12,734 nt of DNA from RGIG5299 sp045542315 (lineage in GTDB: Bacteria > Bacillota > Clostridia > Oscillospirales > RGIG5299). Shown here in pieces: positions 6,601-12,708 of the stretch. The notes beneath the pieces were generated by a model. The model was not told the origin of the DNA, searched no databases, and saw only the letters and a list, made by a program, of their open reading frames with translations. The stretch lies in NCBI GenBank assembly GCA_045542315.1, contig JAZQKU010000090.1:1-12734 (forward strand), written 5' to 3'. The first letter of the stretch is position 1. Each line of letters opens with the position of its first letter. The translations under genes were made by a program, and so were the position numbers.

Positions 6601-7416
6601 ATCTTCGTTCTCGCAGAATGCGATAATGACGGCAATGTTTCCGATGACGCATTTATCTACGAAACCCGTAACCTTGCAGATGGCACCTTCACTTTTGATC
6701 CCATTGTTTTAACTGAGGAAGGTACATTCTTCTTCCTCGTTGCGGAGGCTCAGGAGATCCTTGTTCCCGGTGTTGTATACGATGAAACTCTTTATTTAAT
6801 AACCGTTGACGTTGTTATGAACGAAGACTATCAGCTCGTTGCAACCGCAACCTACAGTGTATTTGGCGGTGAAGAGGTTGATGGAATCACATTTAATAAC
6901 AAATACGTTCCCGGCTCCGCATTCGTAACCCTCCTTGGTAACAAGCTTCTCGAAAACGGCTCACTTGCAGCTGATGCTTTCGAGTTTGAGCTTTACGAGG
7001 CTAACGAAAATTGGGAGCTTGGCAATAAGCTTACCACCGCAACGAATGACGCTGAAGGCAACTTCAAATTTGATGAGATCGAATTTGATGCAGAAGGTGA
7101 TAAATACTTCGTTGTTAAAGAAGTTAACGGCGGAGAGGTCATTGATGGCATCAGATATGACGATACCGTTTACTATATTCATGTTTCGGTAACCGATAAT
7201 GATTTCATTGGAAAGTTTGTAACTGATGTAGAAATTTACGACAGTGAGATGATTCCTCAGGAATCCATTACCTTCACCAACGTAAATGAAAACATCACTC
7301 CCGACAATCCTCCTACCGGTGACAGCACCGCAGTATTCTTCTATACCGCAATGGCAGTAGTTGCAGTAATCGGACTTGCAGCAGCTGCATTCGTAATGAA
7401 GAAAAAGGAAAACTGA
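3694..7416 (+). CDS. Sortase-anchored VWA adhesin / pilin-like surface protein with NPPTG signal
   Basis: The start is ATG 3694, 7 bases after AGGAGG; an in-frame ATG at 3634 lies almost at the predicted transcription start and has no ribosome site. The 1240-residue product has a signal peptide (residues 1 to about 30: KR, then a hydrophobic run ending VVAFGA). A VWA domain of about 320 residues follows, with MIDAS residues D116-x-S118-x-S120 (LDVSGSM), T226 and D265. Residues about 430-820 are an unrecognised beta-rich region. Three pilin-type repeats follow, each with a candidate Lys-Asn isopeptide bond and catalytic Glu: K830/E906/N942, K957/E1018/N1069 and K1084/E1143/N1196; the second and third resemble FctA/Spy0128-type domains. 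The end is a cell-wall sorting signal: NPPTG (1205-1209), hydrophobic segment (about 1213-1233) and KKKEN tail. It resembles a pilus-tip or monomeric adhesin. The convergent class B sortase is its probable anchoring enzyme. Confidence 0.9.
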   Translation: MKTKLFKRIMSAVVVLVLVAAMLPVVAFGATQSFSTVVDNSTYNDWKEVLLNSLTTEKAGTVWNDKSVFNNAEIFNATGITKNDKNSFLVALSTIGSSMSVTGHNSTSTDTVLVLDVSGSMNGSFGNNDVGFELVEAANASLKALFAENEYNRVGIVLYSGEAYDDESAATVLLPLGRYTSTAENGNFLDYYDGWTGEYISINNNVVIEGTEEKPADALKSIVGATYIQQGLTAALELFLNADLESGIPSTDDVTRKPVLVLMSDGAPTLGSTDFTNPGESNIGTGSYSTAAMGFVTQLTASYVKEQISAKYGADCAFFTLGLGTSKDSIANSVLNPARSSNAIKLFWAKYNAANVGDSVTIRRGSWLFGGRRTVTKIDADLKMNYVDRYFDVSGSSADLAEGLKKAFDEIVHAISLQNKFYPTQIEGDPEHSGFVTFKDVIGQYMSVTDIKGILINNQLHSGADLAKNFTESGGAFGTVEHPNELGHEFVSAVRDRLGLADDDAARQLIAQAYNNGQLSYTDENNFSNYIGWYANANGEFLGFWYDGIKTMPDPADPSLTDATRPVYIIKSYGFLGEFDAEQGIEESDMMYTTVQIRTEIATGEETVIFQIPAALIPLVNYDVILDDDGNYIGFNVGGATEPIRLVYEVALDPVVNELTVKDIVDNAYLAANTDADGKVAFFANGIATVDFFPSRYNASYYFQTDAIVCSDAEGTPATANSASFFAKMSYYTVENGEFVIKTAYKALSKAFVDEYALEGENGLYIPKGTAIESDENVAVKDVLKAENVTETSDYVADFDYDAKDANVAAILGNNGKLTVEPATVIAINKTVDGAIDGDVFNFVLTNLTNESDNNEYDGYIIRNDVVVNDDYTVEFVNGVANVELKADETLYIGGLSERVSIKVEEVLDDKYYLENINGDVEATNVVLTTLYGDTVKATFVNDRVIEEDVLVVSGIKNLIGKDIIGDEFIFVLAECDNDGNVSDDAFIYETRNLADGTFTFDPIVLTEEGTFFFLVAEAQEILVPGVVYDETLYLITVDVVMNEDYQLVATATYSVFGGEEVDGITFNNKYVPGSAFVTLLGNKLLENGSLAADAFEFELYEANENWELGNKLTTATNDAEGNFKFDEIEFDAEGDKYFVVKEVNGGEVIDGIRYDDTVYYIHVSVTDNDFIGKFVTDVEIYDSEMIPQESITFTNVNENITPDNPPTGDSTAVFFYTAMAVVAVIGLAAAAFVMKKKEN

Positions 7417-7436
7417 CAATTAAGTAAAATAAAATT

Positions 7437-7469
7437 AAAACGAGCTCATTTAAAATGAGCTCGTTTTTT
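7437..7469. terminator. Bidirectional intrinsic terminator between convergent genes
   Basis: CGAGCTCAT (7441-7449) pairs with ATGAGCTCG (7455-7463) around a TTAAA loop. It is flanked by AAAA on the left and TTTTTT (7464-7469) on the right. Read on the other strand the stem is followed by TTTTAATTTTA. It therefore serves the adhesin gene on the plus strand and, more weakly, the sortase operon on the minus strand. Confidence 0.92.
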
Positions 7470-7483
7470 GTTGTAACAGATTT

Positions 7484-7864
7484 TTAATTGATTGAAGGAA
7501 TTATATCTTTTTTTGATTTTGTGGCTTCAAAGCTTAAATCTGTGAGGAATTTGACGGTTTCATCATCGGCATCCTGTAAAACAACCGATATCCAATGAAG
7601 CTTGTTCATATGATAGGCGGGATATACTCCGTCGTTTTCGCAAAAGACGCCCTTCATTTCAAGAGGCAGCTTGAGATTTACAACCCAAACCTCTTTATCT
7701 GAGTTTACCCCTAACTTTCTTTTTGGAATCTCCATAATCAAGGCAAACCATTTTTTATTATCCTTATGCCGCAAGACCGACGTACCAAAATCGTCGCTAA
7801 ACGGACAGTCATGCTTCACACCGTAAACCTCGAGGCAATGGTTTAAAAACGCCTGCTTATCCAT
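7484..7864 (-). CDS. YjbR/MmcQ-family protein
   Basis: The 126-residue product matches the YjbR/MmcQ family, small proteins with a CyaY-like alpha/beta fold often annotated as DNA-binding, though their role is unproven. Visible family features are the N-terminal helix with the conserved start of strand 1 (CLEVYGVKHDCPFSDDF, 10-26), KWFALIMEIPK (38-48), VWVVNLKLPLE (59-69), and the late motif PAYHMNKLHWISVVL (82-96), with the H-x-N-K-x-x-W core typical of the family. Length is normal. The start ATG 7864 is preceded by AAGGTG, which overlaps the stop codon of the sortase gene. This is the last gene of the minus-strand operon, and the bidirectional terminator follows. Its genes do not suggest a shared function with the sortase, so it may be a passenger. 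Confidence 0.85.
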   Translation of the reverse strand: MDKQAFLNHCLEVYGVKHDCPFSDDFGTSVLRHKDNKKWFALIMEIPKRKLGVNSDKEVWVVNLKLPLEMKGVFCENDGVYPAYHMNKLHWISVVLQDADDETVKFLTDLSFEATKSKKDIIPSIN

Positions 7865-7875
7865 TATCGTACACC

Positions 7876-8670
7876 TTATTCGAAAGAAATCTTGCAGCCG
7901 ATTATAATAACTCTTTCTGTAGTGTTTGAAGGAGTTGTACAGGTAGAAAGGGTTATAAGCTTATCACCGTATTTCGGAATAAGATCGGTTTTTATTGTAG
8001 CTTTACCGCGAATATAATTGATCATATAGTTGAAGCTTGACTCGTCTGCAGCTTCGTTGAATCTATACCAGATATCGGTGCCCTCAAGTTGAACGACGGC
8101 AAAAATATCGTAGTATTCAACTCCGTTTTCGGTTTGAAATTCAAAATATGAGTGAGAATAAAAATTATCCTGCTTTAGGAATTTCAAAAGATCGGTAAAC
8201 ATTGTTCCGTTACGCATATTGTGACCGTAAATTACAATATTATCTGATTCCAAATTGCAGGATTCCTTCATATAAGGCACTCCCGCTGTGCTTCTTTCCC
8301 CATAGAAATTTTTGCGAAGATATTTATTAGGAGAAGCAGGCGTATGCATAACGGGATAGTTAATATTTGTATCCGGAATATAAAGCCAGCCTAAAAAGTC
8401 TTCGTTTATTTCATAAAGAGGTGAAAGGTCACGATTTCCTCCGTTAACGATTCCTGCAAAAGGATTGGAAGATGATTCCGATTCGGAAGAACTGCCGGGT
8501 GAATTTGTCGTAGAACCGGAAGGCCCGGGCTTGCTTACAAGACTTGTTAGCTCCTCGAAATTCTTAACGTTTTCTCTCTCCGAAACGATTTCGTAAATTA
8601 CCATCGAAACGGAAAAAATAAACAAAACAGTAAGACATAAAATTAAGAGATAAAGAATAGGTTTTTTCAT
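7876..8670 (-). CDS. srtB: Class B sortase
   Basis: Sortases cut surface-protein sorting signals and join them to peptidoglycan on the outer face of the membrane. The 264-residue product has an N-terminal membrane anchor (residues 5-27), a Ser/Gly/Pro-rich stalk (46-70) and a sortase domain from about 85 to the end. The class B pattern is clear: FLGWLYIPDTNINYPVMH (92-109), YLRKNFYGERSTAGVPYM (117-134), catalytic H150 in IVIYGHNM, the long helix-containing insert after it (155-225), catalytic C244 in TLSTC, and R253 in TERVIIIG. The start is ATG 8670, with GAAAGG 8 bases upstream; an in-frame TTG at 8685 overlaps that ribosome site and is unlikely. It lies 20 bp after the AraC-type gene. Clostridioides difficile SrtB, a class B enzyme, takes (S/P)PxTG signals, so the NPPTG adhesin encoded convergently is the obvious substrate. 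Confidence 0.93.
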   Translation of the reverse strand: MKKPILYLLILCLTVLFIFSVSMVIYEIVSERENVKNFEELTSLVSKPGPSGSTTNSPGSSSESESSSNPFAGIVNGGNRDLSPLYEINEDFLGWLYIPDTNINYPVMHTPASPNKYLRKNFYGERSTAGVPYMKESCNLESDNIVIYGHNMRNGTMFTDLLKFLKQDNFYSHSYFEFQTENGVEYYDIFAVVQLEGTDIWYRFNEAADESSFNYMINYIRGKATIKTDLIPKYGDKLITLSTCTTPSNTTERVIIIGCKISFE

Positions 8671-8690
8671 AAATATACCTTTCAAAAATA

Positions 8691-9509
8691 TTATACTCTG
8701 TTAATGTTTTGCAGCTTTTGCCATTGCTTGGGGGTAACACCGAAACGCTCCTTGAAGCGCTTTATGAAATAACAGTAGTCGCAAAAACCGTTATTATAGC
8801 AGGCTTCCGTAATGTTCATTCCGCGGATTATATCGTTCTTTGCAGCAGACATTCTCTTGGTTTCAATATAATCCTTGGGTAAGACACGTAAATTTTCTTT
8901 GAATAACCTGATAAGATAATGCTGTGAGATACCGAATTTATCGGAGATATCCTTGATTCGCTTTATTGTTCTGAAATTTTCATCGGTATATTCCACTATT
9001 TGAGAAAAAAGCAAAGAAAACTTCTTGCTTTCCGAATAGCTGTTGCTGTCAAGAGTCGAAAGCAAATGAAAAAAGCCCGAAAGCATATCGAATTCGTTTT
9101 CTCCCGAAAAGCCTTTTGAAGCAGCCGTTTCACAGAATTTCAGTATTTTTTCAGCGTCCTTCTCGCGAAGATTAAGCTGATTGTTCTTTCCGTTTTCGTG
9201 CCTCGTAAGATGCTTGTAAAAGGCTTCGTTTTTACCGTATATCCAGATGACGAAATAACGGCAGTCGGTAAGGGCGGGAATGTTAGTGCAATGAAGCTCG
9301 TAGGGCTTAAAGACCATTGCGGTATTCGGCTTGAAATCATAAACCGTACCCTCGGAAATGACCTCAAACGAGCCTTTTGCTATCAATAATATCTCAATGA
9401 ACTCGTGAAAATGCATCGTTGAGGAAACGGGCAGCTCGGTATAATGCCGTTTTTCAAAAATGCTTATTGTTTCTTCGGAAAAACCGGGTAAAAAGATATC
9501 GTTTTCCAT
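8691..9509 (-). CDS. AraC-family transcriptional regulator
   Basis: The 272-residue protein has an N-terminal cupin-type sensing domain (about 28-80; TMHFHEFIEILLIAKGSFEV with H33 and H35, then FKPYELHC). A C-terminal AraC double helix-turn-helix spans about 180-268: IKDISDKFGISQHYLIRLFKENLRVLPKDYI is the first motif and NITEACYNNGFCDYCYFIKRFKERFGVTPKQW the second, with the family's GF...YFIKRFK...G.TP.QW signature. The effector is unknown; many clostridial relatives sense sugars or host-derived compounds. I chose ATG 9509 over an in-frame GTG at 9527 because the conserved domain does not need the extra residues; the ribosome site (GACGGGG) is weak, so coupling to the preceding gene, whose stop is 24 bp upstream, is likely. 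Its place directly before the sortase gene suggests control of this operon or of the adhesin. Confidence 0.9.
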   Translation of the reverse strand: MENDIFLPGFSEETISIFEKRHYTELPVSSTMHFHEFIEILLIAKGSFEVISEGTVYDFKPNTAMVFKPYELHCTNIPALTDCRYFVIWIYGKNEAFYKHLTRHENGKNNQLNLREKDAEKILKFCETAASKGFSGENEFDMLSGFFHLLSTLDSNSYSESKKFSLLFSQIVEYTDENFRTIKRIKDISDKFGISQHYLIRLFKENLRVLPKDYIETKRMSAAKNDIIRGMNITEACYNNGFCDYCYFIKRFKERFGVTPKQWQKLQNINRV

Positions 9510-9533
9510 AATACAGCCCCGTCGCACATTAAA

Positions 9534-10580
9534 TTATTCGCTTAACATTTCCATATCAACTACCTTGAAGCCTTCGTCGGTATTTGAAATAAATATTTTG
9601 ATGTTAAGCGGACAAACTCTCGTTTCCTTGCGCTTTGTAAGAATGAGCTCTACCTTTACGTCGATTGAAAAATCGTCCTCTGAATATCTGTAAAGATTTG
9701 AAAACTGCTCGTTTTCAAAGGTATAGCTTTTGGGATATTCGCCGTAACGGTTGTCAACGAGGGCAAGCTTTTCGCCAAAGTCACTGTCGGCGTGAATGTA
9801 GGGAAGGACCTTATCCACCTTTTGATAGGCAAGGGTAACGTAAACAGCATATTTCTTATAAAATTCGCGGCAAAAGCTTTTTATCTCCTCGCTCTCTTGG
9901 TCGGAAACGGTAAAATAAAACTCCGATTCAAGCTCGCTTATCACAGTCTTTGAGGTGTCAAGCGGGGTGACAGCCGAAAATTCCTTTATATAGGTCAACT
10001 CGTCGATGATAAATTTATTGACGTAGTATTCGCTCCTTCCGATCTTAACAAAATTGTCGGTAAGAAGCGTTCTATCCGATAAGAATTTCAGATCAACGGG
10101 ATTTCCGTCTGCGGAAACCGAGATGCCGTCTGCAAAGGTAACGGCGTATTCAAACAAGGCAAACTCCTCGAATGCCGTTACCTCATAGGTGATGTGATCG
10201 AAGAAACTCTTTTCGGTCTTGGGGGAAACGGTAAGCGAGCCGAATTTTTTGTCGCCCACCATAAAATCGTATTGCTTTACCTCGTCGGTAGATGCGCTTT
10301 GCTCGTAATAGTAAAGCTCTGTTGCGGGCAAATATTTTTCAATATACTCCTTAAACAGCTCCTCGGACAAAAATGCCTTCGGAATCGAGGTGAAACAGGG
10401 ATAAATAGTCTCGCAATCGGCAGTTTTGTAGGCGGCCAAAAGCTCCTCACAGTATTTTTCCGGACGGTTTTCCTCAAAATCGGCAAGGTAAAATCCGAAA
10501 ACGGTAAGGATAACCAGAACAAGCCCGCAAAGAGCCGCCCAGGATATAAATAATATTTTCCTGAATTTTGATATTTTCAT
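9534..10580 (-). CDS. Membrane-anchored extracytoplasmic protein of unknown function
   Basis: I do not recognise a family. The 348-residue product has a positively charged start, one membrane segment (about 9-31) and no lipobox, so it should be anchored with the remaining roughly 315 residues outside the cell. Residues about 36-125 (EKYCEELLAAYKTADCETIYPCFTS...) look like a small alpha/beta domain of the NTF2-like kind often seen on such anchors. Residues about 130-230 are strand-rich, and 240-348 form another region starting with a helix (EEIKSFCREFYKKYAVYVTLAYQKVDKVLPYI) and ending in alternating strands, possibly a second copy of the first fold. The domain guesses are by eye only. The start ATG 10580 has AAGGTGA 7 bases upstream, overlapping the stop of the glycosidase gene, so the two are co-translated neighbours and may work together at the envelope. 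Confidence 0.75.
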   Translation of the reverse strand: MKISKFRKILFISWAALCGLVLVILTVFGFYLADFEENRPEKYCEELLAAYKTADCETIYPCFTSIPKAFLSEELFKEYIEKYLPATELYYYEQSASTDEVKQYDFMVGDKKFGSLTVSPKTEKSFFDHITYEVTAFEEFALFEYAVTFADGISVSADGNPVDLKFLSDRTLLTDNFVKIGRSEYYVNKFIIDELTYIKEFSAVTPLDTSKTVISELESEFYFTVSDQESEEIKSFCREFYKKYAVYVTLAYQKVDKVLPYIHADSDFGEKLALVDNRYGEYPKSYTFENEQFSNLYRYSEDDFSIDVKVELILTKRKETRVCPLNIKIFISNTDEGFKVVDMEMLSE

Positions 10581-10592
10581 AAGACGTCACCT

Positions 10593-11642
10593 TCATTTTA
10601 TAACGAATGCGGTGGGGACGGGGCGGGGACCGGTAACCGATGAATGCTTATTCAGATATTCGCCCTCGTATATCATTATTGAAGATGAGCCGCCGTCGAG
10701 ATTTGCGGCATTGATTGCACCGTATTCTATCATAAGATCCTGAAGACCTTTATATGAGATTCCGATACTGTGGGGCTGTCTGCCGTCAACGACCAAAAAC
10801 ATGATCGCGCCGTCCGCACGCTGGCCGATTGCGGTTCTGGGGTGAAGCGCTCCGCTTGACGATATCTTCGCGCGGTTTCCGTTTACCACCAATGCGGGAC
10901 CGAAGCTTACCGCGTCCACAATGCCTTTATTTATTGCCTGCTGTGCAGTCATCTTTCCTACAATAAGCCTGTGCTCGGCGTCAAACCCGATAATCGTATC
11001 GTATTTCGTTGCGAGGTATGAAACGAGCTGACCGTCCTTAAAAACGTATCCGAGAGGCATACCGCCGTCCGAAATACCCTGCGGATCGTAAAATCCTCCG
11101 GCGTTGATAACTGCCGTCGCCTCGGTCTTTTCGTAAATTTCCATAAGTGTTTCGCCAACGCCCTCGCGGTCAAAATTGTCGATGGTGTAAATGCTTACTC
11201 GGGAAGGGTCCTTTATTATCATAAGCTTACCGACGTAAAGGTCACCCTTAACGGTTATTATTTCAATAGGCTCGCCGTCTGCCGGCGGATCCTCGGGTAT
11301 AACGGGAGGCTCGGTGGTCTCGCCGCCGCCCATCTCCTCCGAGCTTGCGATAATCTCATCGATTTCGGATTGCGGGAGATAGATATTTGCAAGAAATTTA
11401 AGAGCGCTCGTTTCGGTAACGGTGAGGACGAAAAAGCTTTTTGCGGCAGGGGAGGGACCGTAGCAAATAAGACAGCCCGCCGCATAAGCGGTTATAAGCA
11501 CCGTAAGTATAAAAGCGCCAATGCAGCTCATAACCTTGCCGAAAACAGAGAAAAAACCTTTCCAAAATGATTTTTTGTAAGGCTTTATCTCCGTAGCATC
11601 AACGGCTGCTATCTCTTTTTCTTCTAAAATCACGTCAGACAT
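10593..11642 (-). CDS. Membrane-anchored phosphodiester glycosidase (NAGPA-domain) protein
   Basis: The 349-residue protein has a short cytoplasmic N-terminus, a membrane segment (about 36-61), an acidic Pro-rich linker (105-128) and an extracellular NAGPA-type domain (about 130-349). That domain is named after the human enzyme that removes the covering N-acetylglucosamine from phosphodiester-linked glycans; bacterial members act on exopolysaccharide or wall-linked sugar phosphates, with few substrates known. Family motifs are visible: AVINAGGFYD (177-186), VSFGPALVVNG (245-255), HPRTAIGQ (267-274), FLVVDGRQPHSIGIS (282-296) and AANLDGGSSS (312-321), with D286, R269 and D316 as likely active-site residues. 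The start is ATG 11642, with AAAAGGA 9 bases upstream; an in-frame TTG at 11651 is less likely. It heads the five-gene operon that includes the sortase, fitting a wall or surface-glycan role. Confidence 0.88.
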   Translation of the reverse strand: MSDVILEEKEIAAVDATEIKPYKKSFWKGFFSVFGKVMSCIGAFILTVLITAYAAGCLICYGPSPAAKSFFVLTVTETSALKFLANIYLPQSEIDEIIASSEEMGGGETTEPPVIPEDPPADGEPIEIITVKGDLYVGKLMIIKDPSRVSIYTIDNFDREGVGETLMEIYEKTEATAVINAGGFYDPQGISDGGMPLGYVFKDGQLVSYLATKYDTIIGFDAEHRLIVGKMTAQQAINKGIVDAVSFGPALVVNGNRAKISSSGALHPRTAIGQRADGAIMFLVVDGRQPHSIGISYKGLQDLMIEYGAINAANLDGGSSSIMIYEGEYLNKHSSVTGPRPVPTAFVIK

Positions 11643-11681
11643 TTTGTACAATCCTTTTTATGAGCATAATAAAACATTATA

Positions 11682-11710
11682 ATTATACTACATATTTGCG
11701 GAAAAATCAA
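11682..11710 (-). promoter_or_regulatory. Sigma-A promoter for the glycosidase-sortase operon
   Basis: On the minus strand TTGATT (11710-11705), a 17-base spacer and TATAAT (11687-11682) give 4/6 and 6/6 to consensus. The predicted start near 11675 gives a leader of about 33 nt before the ATG at 11642. The imperfect -35 box would suit an activator such as the AraC-family protein in this operon. Confidence 0.7.
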
Positions 11711-11723
11711 TAGTGATGCCGAA

Positions 11724-11738
11724 TTTGAAAATTTCAAA
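11724..11738. promoter_or_regulatory. Perfect palindrome, operator candidate
   Basis: TTTGAAA-A-TTTCAAA is a perfect 7-bp inverted repeat around a single A. It sits about 14 bp upstream of the minus-strand -35 box and about 65 bp upstream of the rpsB -35 box. The region is AT-rich, so chance occurrence is possible. Confidence 0.35.
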
Positions 11739-11802
11739 GCTTCAATTATACGAAAAAATATGAAAAATCCGCAAAAAACACAAAAATAAATATAAAAAAC
11801 AC

Positions 11803-11831
11803 TTGAAAAAGCCGTTTGTTTGTGTTATAAT
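11803..11831 (+). promoter_or_regulatory. Sigma-A promoter for rpsB-tsf
   Basis: TTGAAA (11803-11808), a 17-base spacer and TATAAT (11826-11831) give 5/6 and 6/6 to consensus. Transcription should begin near 11838, giving a leader of about 116 nt. The strength fits a ribosomal protein operon. Confidence 0.85.
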
Positions 11832-11837
11832 ATTTCG

Positions 11838-11953
11838 GCTATAACGTACGCACTCCGATCAAGGCGCAGGGTGTTTGCCGTAAAATTTTTTAATGCGGCA
11901 GATTGCGCGGAGAAACGACGAGGGCGGACAAACAACTAACGGAGGAAAAATAA
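11838..11953 (+). ncRNA. Structured 5' leader of rpsB (candidate S2 autoregulatory leader)
   Basis: The leader folds by eye into an outer stem GCGCA (11864-11868) with TGCGC (11904-11908) and an inner stem TGCCG (11876-11880) with CGGCA (11896-11900) around an AT-rich loop. The GGAGG ribosome binding site (11941-11945) is 8 bases before the ATG. In bacteria S2 commonly represses its own mRNA through the leader, so this is a plausible S2 binding element. I cannot match it to a defined covariance model from sequence alone. Confidence 0.45.
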
Positions 11954-12694
11954 ATGGCAGTAGTAGCAATGAAACAGCTTCTTGAAGCCGGTGTTCATTT
12001 CGGACATCAGACCAGACGCTGGAACCCCAAGATGTCGGAGTACATCTACACCGAGAGAAACGGAATCTACATCATCGACCTTCAGAAGACGGTCAAGAAG
12101 CTCGAGGAAGCATACAGCTTCGTAAGAGACACCGCAGCTAACGGCGGTCAGATCCTTTTCGTAGGTACCAAGAAGCAGGCAACCGATTCTATCAAATCCG
12201 AGGCTGAGAGAGCAGGCCAGTATTACATCAACGCAAGATGGCTCGGTGGTATGCTCACCAACTTCAAGACCATCAGAAAGAGAATCGAGCGCCTCAATCA
12301 GCTCGATAAAATGGCAGAAGACGGCACCTTCGATCTTCTCCCCAAGAAAGAAGTAGTAAAGCTTAAGCTCGAAGCAGAGAAGCTCCAGAAATATCTCGGC
12401 GGTATCCGTGAGATGCACAAGCTTCCCGCAGCTATCTTTATAGTTGACCCCAAAAAAGAGAGAAACGCAGTTTCCGAAGCTCGCAAGCTCGGTGTGCCGA
12501 TCATTGCAATCGTTGACACCAACTGCGATCCCGATGAGATCGATTATCCCATTCCCGGAAACGACGATGCTATCAGAGCAGTTAAGCTCATAGCTGAAAC
12601 TCTTGCAAATGCAGTTATCGAAGCAAACCAGGGCGAGACCGCTGACGTTGCTGACGAAGCTGACGAGAGCATCGACCTCGAAGAAAATAACTGA
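11954..12694 (+). CDS. rpsB: 30S ribosomal protein S2
   Basis: The 246-residue product is full-length S2, a protein of the 30S subunit that contacts 16S rRNA near the head-body junction and helps recruit S1-type functions in translation. Diagnostic segments are MKQLLEAGVHFGHQTRRWNPKM (6-27), YIYTERNGIYIIDLQKTV (30-47), FVGTKKQA (near 70-77), ARWLGGMLTNFKTI (near 94-107), LPAAIFIVDPKKERNAVSEARKLGVPIIAIVDTNCDPDEIDYPIPGNDDA. The acidic tail (ADVADEADESIDLEENN) is of the variable kind seen in this family. GGAGG lies 8 bases before the ATG. It is followed after 14 bp by tsf, the usual order in bacteria, and has its own promoter and structured leader. Confidence 0.98.
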   Translation: MAVVAMKQLLEAGVHFGHQTRRWNPKMSEYIYTERNGIYIIDLQKTVKKLEEAYSFVRDTAANGGQILFVGTKKQATDSIKSEAERAGQYYINARWLGGMLTNFKTIRKRIERLNQLDKMAEDGTFDLLPKKEVVKLKLEAEKLQKYLGGIREMHKLPAAIFIVDPKKERNAVSEARKLGVPIIAIVDTNCDPDEIDYPIPGNDDAIRAVKLIAETLANAVIEANQGETADVADEADESIDLEENN

Positions 12695-12708
12695 GTGAGG
12701 TAATTAAA

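Noticed and set aside
6961..7419. 152-residue open frame on the minus strand inside the adhesin gene
   Set aside because: It is antisense to the third pilin repeat and sorting signal, has a Cys/His-rich composition typical of a shadow frame, and has no ribosome site or promoter.
7876..8685. Alternative TTG start of the sortase gene at 8685
   Set aside because: The extra five codons contain the GAAAGG that serves as ribosome binding site for ATG 8670, and the membrane anchor begins after that ATG.
11936..12418. 160-residue open frame on the minus strand over rpsB
   Set aside because: It lies opposite the conserved S2 coding sequence and shows no family pattern; it is a shadow frame.
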